A DNA stretch of 51,103 nt from Crossiella sp. SN42. Lineage in GTDB: Bacteria; Actinomycetota; Actinomycetes; Mycobacteriales; Pseudonocardiaceae. Positions 9,381 through 17,493 of the stretch are shown piece by piece. The DNA lies in NCBI RefSeq assembly GCF_023897065.1, contig NZ_JAMHIV010000051.1:1-51103 (forward strand), given 5' to 3'. The translations under genes were made by a program, and so were the position numbers. A model generated the notes under the pieces. It was given only the letters and a program-made list of their open reading frames with translations. It made no database searches and was not told the origin of the DNA. The first letter of the stretch is position 1. Every line of letters begins with the position of its first letter.

Positions 9381-9485
9381 GCTCACACGTTAGTGAGCCA
9401 CGGTGGTTATGTGTATACCGTCAGGAACTTTCGCCTGGACGCACACGTTGGGCGGAGTAAGGTCGGCTTAGCGGAGTTAACAATG

Positions 9486-9510
9486 TTCACAATACGGTGA
9501 CGTATGTGAA
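9486..9510. promoter_or_regulatory. Inverted repeat in front of the P450 gene
   Basis: TTCACA (9486-9491) and TGTGAA (9505-9510) are perfect inverted arms separated by 13 bases; ATAC and GTAT extend the symmetry inward. TACGGT (9493-9498) inside could serve as a -10. The site sits 30 bases before the P450 start and about 105 from the mannosidase start, so a regulator could affect both. No regulator gene is adjacent. Confidence 0.5.
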
Positions 9511-9539
9511 CCCCGGTATCGAGTGGGGAGTAGGGCCGG

Positions 9540-10778
9540 ATGGGCACTGACACCGCGGCGGCGGAACCGCTGCCGGAGCTGCAGATGTTCGACGACGCGT
9601 ACATGAAGGACCCGTACCCGATCTACGCCCGGCTGCGGCAGCAGCTGCCGGTGCACCGGACCTCGATGCCCAACCGCTCGTTCGACATGTGGGTGGTCAC
9701 CAGGTACGAGGACGTCAAGATCGCGCTGACCGCGCCACAGGTCAGCAAGGACGCCAGCGCCATGCGCGAGCTGATCCTCAAGGACGCGCCGGAGGGCACC
9801 CCGCAGTTCACCGAGCAGCTGGCCGGCCACATGCTCAACAGCGACCCGCCGCAGCACACCCGGCTGCGCAAGCTGGTGGCCAAGGCGTTCACCCCGCGCC
9901 GGGTGGAGCAGCTGCGCCCGCGGATCGAGCAGATCACCACCGAGCTGCTGGACCGGGTGGCCGCCGGTGGCGAGGTGGTCGACCTGATGGAGACCTTGGC
10001 CTTCCCGCTGCCGGTCACGGTCATCTGCGAGCTGCTCGGCGTGCCAGAGGCCGACCAGGCCGACTTCCGCCGCTGGTCCAACTCGCTGCTGGGCAACAAC
10101 ATCGCACCGGAACAGCAGGCCAAGGACAGCCAGGACCTGGCCATGTACCTGGTGCGGCTGATCGACGACAAGCGGGCCACGCCCACCGACGACATGCTCT
10201 CCGACCTGATCCAGGTCAGCGAGGACAGCGACTCGCTGAGCCAGGGCGAGCTGGTCGCGATGGCCTTCCTGCTGCTGGTGGCCGGGCACGAGACCACGGC
10301 GAACCTGATCGGCAACGGGATGCGCGCGCTGCTCACCCATCCCGACCAGCTGGCCGCCCTGCGGGCCAAGCCCGAGCGCCTGCACAACGCGGTCGAGGAG
10401 CTGCTCCGCTACGACGGCCCGGTGATCACCGGCACCATCCGGATGACCACCGAGCCGCTCACCCTGGGCGAGGTGACCGTGCCCGCGAACCAGCTGCTGC
10501 TGGTCGGCCTGGGCTCGGCCAACCGGGACGCCACCAAGTTCGAGAACCCGGACGAGCTGAACATCGACCGGGTGCTCGGCGGCCACTTCGGCTTCGGCCA
10601 CGGCATCCACTACTGCGTGGGCGCGCCACTGGCCCGGCTGGAGGCGATCACCGCGATCGGCGGCCTGCTGGACCGCTTCCCCGAGCTCACGCTGGCCGTG
10701 CCGCCGGAGGAGCTGAACTACCGCAGCAGCGTGCTGATCCGCTCGCTGATCGAGCTGCCGGTCCGCCCGAACGGCTGA
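9540..10778 (+). CDS. Cytochrome P450 (CYP107-like)
   Basis: 412 residues, soluble bacterial class. I-helix AGHETT (248-253) provides the acid/alcohol pair; ExxR is EELLR (Glu287-Arg290); the haem loop FGFGHGIHYCVGAPLARLE has the thiolate ligand Cys359. All key residues are intact, so it should be an active monooxygenase that takes electrons from a separate ferredoxin. Closest recognised group is CYP107/CYP105, which act on macrolides, vitamin D or small xenobiotics. It stands alone: no ferredoxin or biosynthetic genes beside it. ATG at 9540 follows GGGGAGTAGGG at a slightly long spacing. Confidence 0.95.
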   Translation: MGTDTAAAEPLPELQMFDDAYMKDPYPIYARLRQQLPVHRTSMPNRSFDMWVVTRYEDVKIALTAPQVSKDASAMRELILKDAPEGTPQFTEQLAGHMLNSDPPQHTRLRKLVAKAFTPRRVEQLRPRIEQITTELLDRVAAGGEVVDLMETLAFPLPVTVICELLGVPEADQADFRRWSNSLLGNNIAPEQQAKDSQDLAMYLVRLIDDKRATPTDDMLSDLIQVSEDSDSLSQGELVAMAFLLLVAGHETTANLIGNGMRALLTHPDQLAALRAKPERLHNAVEELLRYDGPVITGTIRMTTEPLTLGEVTVPANQLLLVGLGSANRDATKFENPDELNIDRVLGGHFGFGHGIHYCVGAPLARLEAITAIGGLLDRFPELTLAVPPEELNYRSSVLIRSLIELPVRPNG

Positions 10779-10795
10779 TCCGCATCCACCACAAC

Positions 10796-10830
10796 GACGG
10801 TGGCGTGTCCCCAGCGGGCGCGCCACCGTC
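10796..10830 (+). terminator. Terminator hairpin after the P450 gene
   Basis: GACGGTGGCG (10796-10805) pairs perfectly with CGCCACCGTC (10821-10830), 15-base loop, 18 bases after the P450 stop, followed by CTTTGTGG rather than a true T-run. Confidence 0.75.
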
Positions 10831-10842
10831 CTTTGTGGACAT

Positions 10843-11357
10843 TCAGCAGGGCAGCCTGGCCTCGGCCCAGTCCGCGTGGTCGAAGTTGCGGCCGTCGCCG
10901 CCGTCGGTGACCCGCAGCGTCAGCGTGCGCGCCCCGGTCGCGCCCACCGACAGTTGCGCGCTACCAAGTCCCCGGCTTCGCCAGGGCTGACGGTCAACTT
11001 GGTCACCGGCGGCTGTGGCACCGGCTGGTGACATCTGGTGCGGCCCGCGGTGGCCCGGCAGGCGATCGCGCGGTGGCCGGGCCGGTGGCGATGCCGCCTC
11101 CATGGTGAGCAGGTGCGGGCCAGCCCGTGCGGGATGGTCGAGCCGTGGAAGTTGACCATCAGCCGGTGATCAGCGCGAACTGGGTGTCCCGCTCCTGCTG
11201 GGTGTCCCGCCGCTGCCAGTGGAACCACGCCCGGTGCACCGACAGCGTCACCCGACCCGTCCGCCGTCCCGAAGTCCACGCTCGCGGTGATCCCGGCGTC
11301 CGGCCCGCGCACCGCGACCACCCGGTGCTCCGCCGCAGCTAGCAGGCTCCCAGCCAC
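10843..11357 (-). pseudogene. Remnant of a secreted GH97-like glycosidase with NEW3/NPCBM domains
   Basis: On the minus strand, fragments of one protein lie in changing frames. Near 11340-11250: VVAVRGPDAGITASVDFGTADG. Near 11190-11150, in another frame: QERDTQFALITG. Near 11160-11110: LMVNFHGSTIPHGLART, like the GH97 catalytic FHG segment. Near 11010-10970: VTKLTVSPGEAGDLVA, like an NPCBM-associated NEW3 domain. At the end, 10930-10843: ARTLTLRVTDGGDGRNFDHADWAEARL, the recognisable end of an NPCBM sugar-binding domain. Order and strand are correct for a single gene, but large parts are deleted and frames are broken. The parent was probably an extracellular alpha-glucosidase or alpha-galactosidase. 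Family assignment is from memory of motifs. Confidence 0.65.
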
Positions 11358-11452
11358 TCTCCCAGCTCCCCCTGACCGCGGGTTGGCCGTTGTTGGACAC
11401 CGAGTTGGCCGTTCCGGACGCGCGGGGCAGCCGGGTTTGGTAAACCCATGCC
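11358..11452. other. Intergenic stretch with a short hairpin at the next start
   Basis: No gene seen. GGGTTT-ggt-AAACCC (11433-11447) lies directly before the GTG start at 11453; TAAACC (11441-11446) with six bases to the start could be the -10 of a leaderless transcript, so the hairpin would be an operator-like site. Confidence 0.35.
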
Positions 11453-12274
11453 GTGATCTCCGCGAAGCCGCCCGGCCCGTCCACCCCGGCCAGCGAGGCC
11501 GAACTCCGCCTGCGCTGGCTGCGCGCCCAGCCGCTGCTGGTGCTCGCCTACGTGATCGTCCCCGGCTTCGCCGCCGCCCTGGTGCTCACGCTGGTGATCT
11601 TCGGCCTGACCCTGCGGGCCGACTCGGCGGTCGGCCTGGTGATCATCACCGGCGGCCCGCTGGCCGGCTTCATCTGGGCGCTGACTCGCAGGCCGGAGTG
11701 GTGGCTCACGCCGAAGGCCTGGGCGCGGCGGGCGTTCTGGATCACCGCGCTGGTCTGCTTCGCCCTGCTCCCGGCCACCGGCTACTGGTCGCCGATCCAG
11801 TGGTGGGTGTGGCCGCTGGTGCTGACCCTGTGCGTCGTGCTGCCCACCTGCGCCGGAGTGCTCGCCGGACGGGCCAGGCGCGCGTTCCTCACCCCGTACG
11901 GCCCCGACCTCGGCGAGACCGGGTTCGTGCTGCACCCCGAGCTGAACGGGATCACCGGCCAGCTCCGGCTGGAACTGACCGAGCTGCGCTGGAACCAGGG
12001 CGGCTCGGGCCAGGAGGTTTCCTTGCTGCTCAAGCAGATCGAGCAGGTGACGGTGATCGAGGTCTCCGAGACCCTCGCCCCGGCCCGCCGCGCGCTGAGC
12101 AAGCCGGACGGCAGCGGGGGAGCCTCGCTGCCGCCGGGCCGGGTGCTACAGGTGCAGGGCCGCCGGGGCACCATCCTGTTCCCGCTCAAGGAGGTGGACG
12201 CCTTCGCCGAGATCCTGCACCGGCGGATGGCGGCCCGGCCACAGCTGATCAAGAACGCCCGCGTCACCCCTTGA
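11453..12274 (+). CDS. Membrane protein with YcxB/PH-like C-terminal domain
   Basis: 273 residues. Four hydrophobic segments at about 28-52, 60-80, 98-115 and 120-140 (LLVLAYVIVPGFAAALVLTLVIF, then GLVIITGGPLAGFIWAL and others). They are followed by a soluble domain of about 120 residues with PYGPDLGETGFVLHPELNGITGQLRLELTELRWNQ and the closing FPLKEVDAFAEILHRRM, reminiscent of the YcxB-like/PH-like domains of small bacterial membrane proteins. Function unknown. GTG start (an upstream ATG at 11448 hits a stop at once). The 3' end overlaps the convergent YCII gene by 11 bases. Confidence 0.75.
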   Translation: MISAKPPGPSTPASEAELRLRWLRAQPLLVLAYVIVPGFAAALVLTLVIFGLTLRADSAVGLVIITGGPLAGFIWALTRRPEWWLTPKAWARRAFWITALVCFALLPATGYWSPIQWWVWPLVLTLCVVLPTCAGVLAGRARRAFLTPYGPDLGETGFVLHPELNGITGQLRLELTELRWNQGGSGQEVSLLLKQIEQVTVIEVSETLAPARRALSKPDGSGGASLPPGRVLQVQGRRGTILFPLKEVDAFAEILHRRMAARPQLIKNARVTP

Positions 12275-12530
12275 GTGTCCACAGTGGACGGTACTCGCGC
12301 CGGAGCCGGACGCTGACCCCCGGCGTGCGGTAGTAGGGATCGGCCGCCATGATCCGGGCCAGCTCCGGCTCCTCGGCGTCGAAGAGCAGCAGCGCGCCGG
12401 AGTCATCGGCCCACGGACCGGCCAGCACCAGCTTGCCCGCCGCGCGCAGCTCGGCCAGGCGTTCCCGGTGCGCGGGCCGGGCGGCCAGGCGGCGGGGGTC
12501 ATCGGTGAAGACGAGCTCAACCACGATCAT
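12264..12530 (-). CDS. YCII-domain protein
   Basis: 88 residues, the normal size for the YciI family (MIVVELVFTDDPRRLAARPAHRERLAELRAAGKLVLAGPW, then DADPYYRTPGVSV-like end). YciI proteins have a ferredoxin-like fold with a conserved His/Asp pair, both present (H22 region and DP at AADPYY). Some act in dehalogenation or muconolactone-type chemistry, most are uncharacterised. ATG at 12530 has CAGGCT (12542-12537) and exactly six bases before it, hence a leaderless start. A Crp-type palindrome is centred 42.5 bases upstream of that predicted transcript start. Divergent from the Crp/Fnr gene. Confidence 0.85.
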   Translation of the reverse strand: MIVVELVFTDDPRRLAARPAHRERLAELRAAGKLVLAGPWADDSGALLLFDAEEPELARIMAADPYYRTPGVSVRLRREYRPLWTLKG

Positions 12531-12565
12531 GCCGACAGCCTGCGGGCGAGCGGGCATCCGGCGCT

Positions 12566-12579
12566 GTATCACGTGATAC
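12566..12579. promoter_or_regulatory. 14-bp palindrome between YCII and Crp/Fnr genes
   Basis: GTATCACGTGATAC is a perfect palindrome. It overlaps GATACT (12575-12580), the -10 predicted for the leaderless Crp/Fnr gene (ATG 12587), and is centred at -42.5 relative to the predicted start of the YCII transcript, the place of a class II Crp activator site. A dual role, self-repression and activation of YCII, is the simplest reading. Confidence 0.65.
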
Positions 12580-12586
12580 TGCCGCC

Positions 12587-13237
12587 ATGACCGACCTGGC
12601 CGGTGTGCCGCTGTTCGCCGGGCTGGACCGCGCCCGCCTGGACCGGCTGCGCGCCAGTGCCCGCGCCCGCACCGTCGCGGCGGGGGAGACCGTGGCCCGC
12701 TTCGGCGAACCCGCCACTGCGCTCATCGTGGTGCGCACCGGCGCGCTCACCGCGAGCCGGGACACCGCGGACGGCAGACGGCTGCGCCTCGGCGAGTTCG
12801 CCGGACCCTGCGCGGTGGACAAGACCGCGGTGCTCGACGGCGGCGGCCACACCGCGACCTGGACCGCGGCCACCCGCGCCGAGCTCCTGCTGCTGCCCGC
12901 CGCCGAGCTGCTCACGCTGCTTGACGACGTGCCCGCCGCCCGCCGCCACGTGCTCGCCCACCTCGCCGCCCAGGTCCGCACCCGCCAGGACGACCTGGTC
13001 CGCACGCACGGCGCCGACGCGGCCGCCCGCATCGCCGCCTGGCTGCTCACCAGCGCCGACGGCGACACCAGGGTGCTGCTGCCCGGCGCGCAACAGGGCC
13101 TCGGCGAACACCTCGGCCTGTCCAGGGTCACCGTCAACCGCGCGCTGCGCGCCCTGGCCGCCGACGGACTGATCGCGGTGGAACCGGGCGCAGTGCGCTT
13201 GCTCGCACCCGAACTACTCGCCGCGCGGGCTGGTTAG
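12587..13237 (+). CDS. Crp/Fnr-family transcriptional regulator
   Basis: 216 residues: cyclic-nucleotide-type beta-barrel (about 8-120, [23 protein letters not shown], then [17 protein letters not shown]), a long dimer helix (125-145) and a winged helix ending [30 protein letters not shown]. There is no Cys cluster, so it is not an oxygen-sensing FNR; the ligand cannot be told. ATG at 12587 has GATACT plus six bases upstream and no Shine-Dalgarno. Its own palindrome overlaps that -10. The stop is 10 bases before bioA, so read-through into the biotin genes is possible, though bioA has its own -10. Confidence 0.92.
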   Translation: MTDLAGVPLFAGLDRARLDRLRASARARTVAAGETVARFGEPATALIVVRTGALTASRDTADGRRLRLGEFAGPCAVDKTAVLDGGGHTATWTAATRAELLLLPAAELLTLLDDVPAARRHVLAHLAAQVRTRQDDLVRTHGADAAARIAAWLLTSADGDTRVLLPGAQQGLGEHLGLSRVTVNRALRALAADGLIAVEPGAVRLLAPELLAARAG

Positions 13238-13247
13238 GGTGCCGGAC

Positions 13248-14525
13248 GTGAGCCGCGAACTCCTCGACCTCGACCGCAGACACGTCTGGCACCCGTACGG
13301 CCCGATGCCCGGCACCCAGGAGCCGCTGCTGGTCGAGTCCGCCCAGGGCGTGCGGCTGCGGCTGGCCGACGGCCGGGAGCTGATCGACGGCATGTCCTCC
13401 TGGTGGGCGGTCATCCACGGCCACCGCCACCCCGTGCTGGACGCCGCGGTGCGCGCGCAGGTGGACAAGCTCAGCCACGTCATGTTCGGCGGCCTCACCC
13501 ACGAGCCCGCGATCCGGCTGGCGCAGAAGCTGGTCGAGATCACCCCCGCGCCGCTCCAGCACGTCTTCCTCTGCGACTCCGGCTCGGTCTCGGTCGAGGT
13601 CGCGGTCAAGATGTGCTTGCAGTACTGGCGTTCCCTCGGCCGCCCGGACAAGCGCAGGCTGCTCACCTGGCGCGGCGGCTACCACGGCGACACCTTCCAG
13701 CCGATGAGCGTGTGCGACCCCGACGGCGGCATGCACTCGCTGTGGCGCGGCGTGCTGCCCGAGCAGGTCTTCGCCGACGCCCCGCCGCGCGGCTTCGACA
13801 CCGACATCGACCCCCGCTACGTGCAGCACCTGGCCGACACGATCGAGCAGCACGCCGACCAGCTCGCCGCGGTCATCGTCGAGCCGGTGGTGCAGGGCGC
13901 GGGCGGCATGGTCTTCCACAACCCGCGCTACCTGCACGTGCTGCGCGAGCTGTGCCTGACCCATGACGTGCTGCTGGTCTTCGACGAGATCGCCACCGGC
14001 TTCGGCCGCACCGGCGCGCTATTCGCCGCCGACCACCCCGGCGTCAGCCCGGACGTGATGTGCCTCGGCAAGGCCCTGACCGGCGGCTACCTCAGCCTGG
14101 CCGCCACCCTGTGCACCGAGCGGATCGCCGAGGGCATCGCCAAGGGCGAGCTGCCGGTGCTCGCGCACGGCCCCACCTTCATGGGCAACCCGCTGGCCAC
14201 CGCGGTGGCCAACGCCTCGCTGGAGCTGCTGCTCAGCCAGGACTGGGCGGCCGAGGTCCGGCGGATCGAAACCGGTCTCGGCAAGGGGCTCGCCGGGGCG
14301 AGCGCGCTACCCGGGGTGCGCGATGTGCGCGTGCTCGGCGCCATCGGAGTGATCCAGCTCGACCATCCGGTGGACATGCTGGCCGCGACCGAAGCCGCGG
14401 TCGGCGAGGGCGTGTGGCTGCGCCCGTTCCGCGACCTGGTCTACGCGATGCCGCCGTATGTCAGCACCGACGACGACGTCCAGCGGATCACCGCCGCCCT
14501 GCGCGCCGCGGCGGCCGCCGGCTGA
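13248..14525 (+). CDS. bioA: Adenosylmethionine-8-amino-7-oxononanoate aminotransferase
   Basis: 425 residues, fold-type I PLP enzyme. It transfers the amino group of S-adenosylmethionine to KAPA, giving DAPA, the third step of the late biotin pathway. Family marks: [10 protein letters not shown] near the start (KAPA/SAM site), [40 protein letters not shown] and the PLP lysine Lys275 in [13 protein letters not shown] at 13248 is chosen because TAGGGT (13235-13240) lies seven bases upstream and there is no Shine-Dalgarno; an in-frame GTG at 13239 overlaps that -10. bioD follows after 48 bases. bioF is not in the window. Confidence 0.96.
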   Translation: MSRELLDLDRRHVWHPYGPMPGTQEPLLVESAQGVRLRLADGRELIDGMSSWWAVIHGHRHPVLDAAVRAQVDKLSHVMFGGLTHEPAIRLAQKLVEITPAPLQHVFLCDSGSVSVEVAVKMCLQYWRSLGRPDKRRLLTWRGGYHGDTFQPMSVCDPDGGMHSLWRGVLPEQVFADAPPRGFDTDIDPRYVQHLADTIEQHADQLAAVIVEPVVQGAGGMVFHNPRYLHVLRELCLTHDVLLVFDEIATGFGRTGALFAADHPGVSPDVMCLGKALTGGYLSLAATLCTERIAEGIAKGELPVLAHGPTFMGNPLATAVANASLELLLSQDWAAEVRRIETGLGKGLAGASALPGVRDVRVLGAIGVIQLDHPVDMLAATEAAVGEGVWLRPFRDLVYAMPPYVSTDDDVQRITAALRAAAAAG

Positions 14526-14573
14526 CCCTCCCCCGATCGGGCCCGCCCGGACGCTTGAGTAGCGTGCACAGAC

Positions 14574-15293
14574 GTGACCGTGCTGGTGATCACTGGAACC
14601 GGGACCGAGGTCGGCAAGACGGTCGTCACCGCCGCCGTCGCCGCGCTGGCCAGGGCGCAGGGCAGGCGGGTCGCCGTGCTCAAGCCCGCGCAGACCGGGG
14701 TCGGGCCGACCGAACCGGGTGACATCGACGAGGTGGTCCGCCTCGCCGGTCCCGTCACCGCGCGCGAGCTCGCCCGCTACCCACAACCGTTGGCCCCCGC
14801 CACCGCGGCCCGCGCCGCCGGGCTGCCCCCGGTCCGGCCTGCCCAGATCGCCGCCTCGGCAACGGGCCTGGACGCCGAACACGACCTGGTGCTGCTGGAA
14901 GGCGCCGGTGGCCTGCTGGTCCGCTTCGACCACGCGGGCAGCACCCTGGCCGACGCCGCCTGGGCGCTGGGCGCGCCGGTGCTGGTGGTCGCCTCGGCCG
15001 GGCTCGGCGTGCTCAACACCGCCGCGCTCACCGTGGAGGCGCTGCGCCGCCGCGGCCTGACCTGCCAGGGACTGGTGGTGGGCAGCTGGCCGCACCAGCC
15101 CGGCCTGGCCGCCCGGCACAACCTGGCCGACCTGCCCGAGGTCACCGGCGTGCCGCTGCTCGGCGTGCTGCCCGAGGGCGCGGGCAAGTGCCACGAGGAG
15201 GACTTCCTGGTGCTGGCCCGCCGCGGCCTGGCGCCCGCGCTGGGCGGGGAGTTCGACGCGGCCGAGTTCACCGTCCGGCACGGGCTGACCTGA
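14574..15293 (+). CDS. bioD: Dethiobiotin synthetase
   Basis: 239 residues. ATP-dependent ring closure of DAPA with CO2 to dethiobiotin. P-loop GTGTEVGKT (8-16), LKPAQTG and LLEGAGGLLVRF are the family's substrate and Mg-binding motifs. GTG at 14574 has TAGCGT (14560-14565) with eight bases between, suggesting its own leaderless promoter in addition to bioA transcription. The stop overlaps the next start by one base (TGATG at 15291), so the membrane protein gene is coupled to it. Confidence 0.95.
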   Translation: MTVLVITGTGTEVGKTVVTAAVAALARAQGRRVAVLKPAQTGVGPTEPGDIDEVVRLAGPVTARELARYPQPLAPATAARAAGLPPVRPAQIAASATGLDAEHDLVLLEGAGGLLVRFDHAGSTLADAAWALGAPVLVVASAGLGVLNTAALTVEALRRRGLTCQGLVVGSWPHQPGLAARHNLADLPEVTGVPLLGVLPEGAGKCHEEDFLVLARRGLAPALGGEFDAAEFTVRHGLT

Positions 15294-16165
15294 TGCCGCG
15301 GCCCCCGGCCCGCAAGTCGCCCGGCTGCGCGGCCGTCCTGCTGGTGCTGCTCGGCGGACCGGCCGCCTACCTGGTGTGGGCTGTGATCTTCGGCGGCGCG
15401 GAACCCGACGTCCGGGTCTGGCAGACCGTCGGCGCGGCCGCACTGCTGGTGGCCACCGTGGCCGGACTGCTGGTCACCCTGGACGTCGGCGACGGCAAAC
15501 GCCCCGGCTACGACCTCGGCTGCGTGGCGCTGGGCCTGCCGCTGCTCACCGTGCCCGGCCTGCTGCTGGCCCTGCTCGCCGAGGGCGCCGGCATCCGCAT
15601 CACCGGCTGGGGCCTGGTCGTCCTCGGCGTGCTGGTGATGCTCGGCGCGGTGCTCAACCGCGGCGGCCCCGACGAGCAGGACGAACCGGCCGAACCGGCG
15701 AACGGCCAGGTCAGCCACCTGCCCAGGCCCGCATCGGCCAACGAGCCGGTGCCGAGGGCGAACCGGATCGGCTGCTCGCTGGCCGCGGTCGGCCTGCTCG
15801 CCCTGCCCGGGTTGTCCCTGCTCTGGCTGGCCGCCTTCGACCCCGCGCGCAGCCATTCCGGCCGAGTCTGGGCGGCCGTGGCCGGCGCCGCGCTGCTGGC
15901 ACTGGCCGCCGCCGCGACCGCCGCCGCACTCGGCCTCGGCGAGGCCCGCGGCCGCCTGGACCTCGGCTGCCTCGGCCTGGTCCTGGTGCTGCTCATCGCA
16001 CCCGGCGTGCTGCTGCTGATCGCGGCCAACCCGCCCGGCGGCGTGCGCGTGGTCGGCTGGTGCCTGCTCGGCCTGGCCGCACTGGCCGTGCTCGCCACGG
16101 TGACCCGCGGTCGCCTGGATCGAATCCGTTCCCCCAGAAGGGATGAATCCGCCCCGGAACAGTGA
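15293..16165 (+). CDS. Membrane protein with two homologous halves, between bioD and bioB
   Basis: 290 residues, about six membrane segments as two repeats of three. Each half has a first segment (CAAVLLVLLGGPAAYLVWAVI / CSLAAVGLLALPGLSLLWLAAF), a second Ala/Leu-rich one, a short loop with YDLGC or LDLGC, and a third region where VALGLPLLTVPGLLLALL matches LGLVLVLLIAPGVLLLI and RITGWGLVVLGVLVM matches RVVGWCLLGLAALAV. The halves are joined by an acidic linker (about 118-155). An internal duplication is clear. I do not recognise a family. Position inside the biotin region, translationally coupled to bioD, suggests a link, but it is not BioY (no BioY signature). Confidence 0.8.
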   Translation: MPRPPARKSPGCAAVLLVLLGGPAAYLVWAVIFGGAEPDVRVWQTVGAAALLVATVAGLLVTLDVGDGKRPGYDLGCVALGLPLLTVPGLLLALLAEGAGIRITGWGLVVLGVLVMLGAVLNRGGPDEQDEPAEPANGQVSHLPRPASANEPVPRANRIGCSLAAVGLLALPGLSLLWLAAFDPARSHSGRVWAAVAGAALLALAAAATAAALGLGEARGRLDLGCLGLVLVLLIAPGVLLLIAANPPGGVRVVGWCLLGLAALAVLATVTRGRLDRIRSPRRDESAPEQ

Positions 16166-16241
16166 GATGTACCTCAGCACACTCCGGCATCGGTAAGGCA
16201 GGATGGCAAGCCGACCGAGCGTCCATCGGAAGGAACACACG

Positions 16242-17282
16242 GTGACCACAGCCGCCGAACAGGCCACCACAACCGAGGCGGGCGACCGGGACATCCTCAT
16301 CGTCGCGCGGGAGCAGGTGCTCAACCGCGGCGAGGGCCTGTCCGAGGCGCAGATCCTGGCCGCGCTCCAGCTGCCCGACGAGCGCCTCGGCGACCTGCTC
16401 CAGCTCGCGCACGAGGTGCGGATGGCCTGGTGCGGTCCCGAGGTCGAGATCGAGGGCATCGTCAGCCTCAAGACCGGCGGCTGCCCCGAGGACTGCCACT
16501 TCTGCTCCCAGTCCGGCCGCTTCCCCTCGCCGGTGCGCTCGGCCTGGCTGGACATCCCCGGCCTGGTCAAGGCGGCCGAGCAGACCGCGGCCACCGGCGC
16601 CACCGAGTTCTGCATCGTGGCCGCCGTGCGCGGACCGGACAAGCGGCTGCTCTCCCAGGTCAAGGCCGGGATCGAGGCCATCCGCGCGGCCGGCATCGAC
16701 ATCCAGATCGCCTGCTCGCTCGGCATGCTCACCCAGGAGCAGGTGGACGAGCTGGTCGCGATGGGCGTGCACCGGTACAACCACAACCTGGAGACGGCGA
16801 AGTCGCACTTCGCGAACGTGGTCACCACGCACACCTGGGAAGAGCGCTGGGAGACCCTGCGGATGGTGCGCGAGGCGGGCATGGAGGTCTGCTGCGGCGG
16901 CATCATCGGCATGGGCGAGACCGTCGAGCAGCGCGCCGAGTTCGCCGCCCAGCTGGCCGAGGTGAACCCGGACGAGTGCACGATGAACTTCCTCATCCCG
17001 CAGCCCGGCACCCCGTACGAGAACTTCTCGATCGTGGAGGGCTCGGACGCGCTGCGCACCGTCGCCGCGTTCCGCCTGGCCATGCCCCGCGCCATCCTGC
17101 GCTTCTCCGGCGGCCGCGAGCTGACCTTCGGCGACCTGGGCACCCGGCAGGGCATGCTGGGCGGCATCAACGCGATCATCGTCGGCAACTACCTGACCAA
17201 CCTCGGCCGCCCGGCGAGCTCCGACCTGGACATGCTGGAAGAGCTGAACATGCCGATCAAGGCGCTCAATGACACTTTCTGA
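16242..17282 (+). CDS. bioB: Biotin synthase
   Basis: 346 residues, radical SAM enzyme inserting sulfur into dethiobiotin. The [4Fe-4S] motif is [14 protein letters not shown] (Cys81, Cys85, Cys88). The barrel contains YNHNLETA and [11 protein letters not shown], and the region around the auxiliary cluster ends with the canonical SGGRE. GTG at 16242 is used because GGAAGG stands eight bases before it; an ATG at 16203 would overlap the region where a promoter should be. The gene starts 76 bases after the membrane protein gene, with TAAGGC and TGAG-N6-CTCA upstream as weak control-site candidates. It overlaps bsaP by 14 bases. Confidence 0.97.
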   Translation: MTTAAEQATTTEAGDRDILIVAREQVLNRGEGLSEAQILAALQLPDERLGDLLQLAHEVRMAWCGPEVEIEGIVSLKTGGCPEDCHFCSQSGRFPSPVRSAWLDIPGLVKAAEQTAATGATEFCIVAAVRGPDKRLLSQVKAGIEAIRAAGIDIQIACSLGMLTQEQVDELVAMGVHRYNHNLETAKSHFANVVTTHTWEERWETLRMVREAGMEVCCGGIIGMGETVEQRAEFAAQLAEVNPDECTMNFLIPQPGTPYENFSIVEGSDALRTVAAFRLAMPRAILRFSGGRELTFGDLGTRQGMLGGINAIIVGNYLTNLGRPASSDLDMLEELNMPIKALNDTF

Positions 17283-17493
17283 CACCCCTGCCACCGCCCT
17301 GTTCTGCGATATCTGCGGCAAGCCGGACAACGAGGGCGAACACCGGAGCTGCGTGGCCAGGCGGGCCATCGACCCGCCCCGGTACTGCCCCCAGTGCGCG
17401 CGGCGGATGATCGTGCAGGTGAGCCCGTCCGGCTGGTCGGCCAAGTGCAGCGCGCACGGGTCCACCGAGGGCGGCCAGGGAGGACGACTGTGA
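17269..17493 (+). CDS. bsaP: Biotin synthase auxiliary protein
   Basis: 74 residues with six cysteines: Cys13-x2-Cys16, Cys28, Cys40-x2-Cys43, Cys60, a small metal or Fe-S binding protein. Actinobacterial bioB genes of this class are followed by such a gene (the mycobacterial counterpart lies directly after bioB), whose product supports biotin synthase turnover. The 14-base overlap with bioB means tight coupling, consistent with stoichiometric production. ATG at 17269. Confidence 0.88.
   Translation: MTLSDTPATALFCDICGKPDNEGEHRSCVARRAIDPPRYCPQCARRMIVQVSPSGWSAKCSAHGSTEGGQGGRL

Noticed and set aside
9540-11357. Secondary metabolite cluster around the P450
   Set aside because: No PKS, NRPS, terpene or other core enzyme is nearby; the neighbours are a sugar enzyme and a glycosidase relic.
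16170-16241. Biotin-type (BirA/BioQ) operator before bioB
   Set aside because: No recognised box is present; TGAG-N6-CTCA is too weak a dyad to claim.
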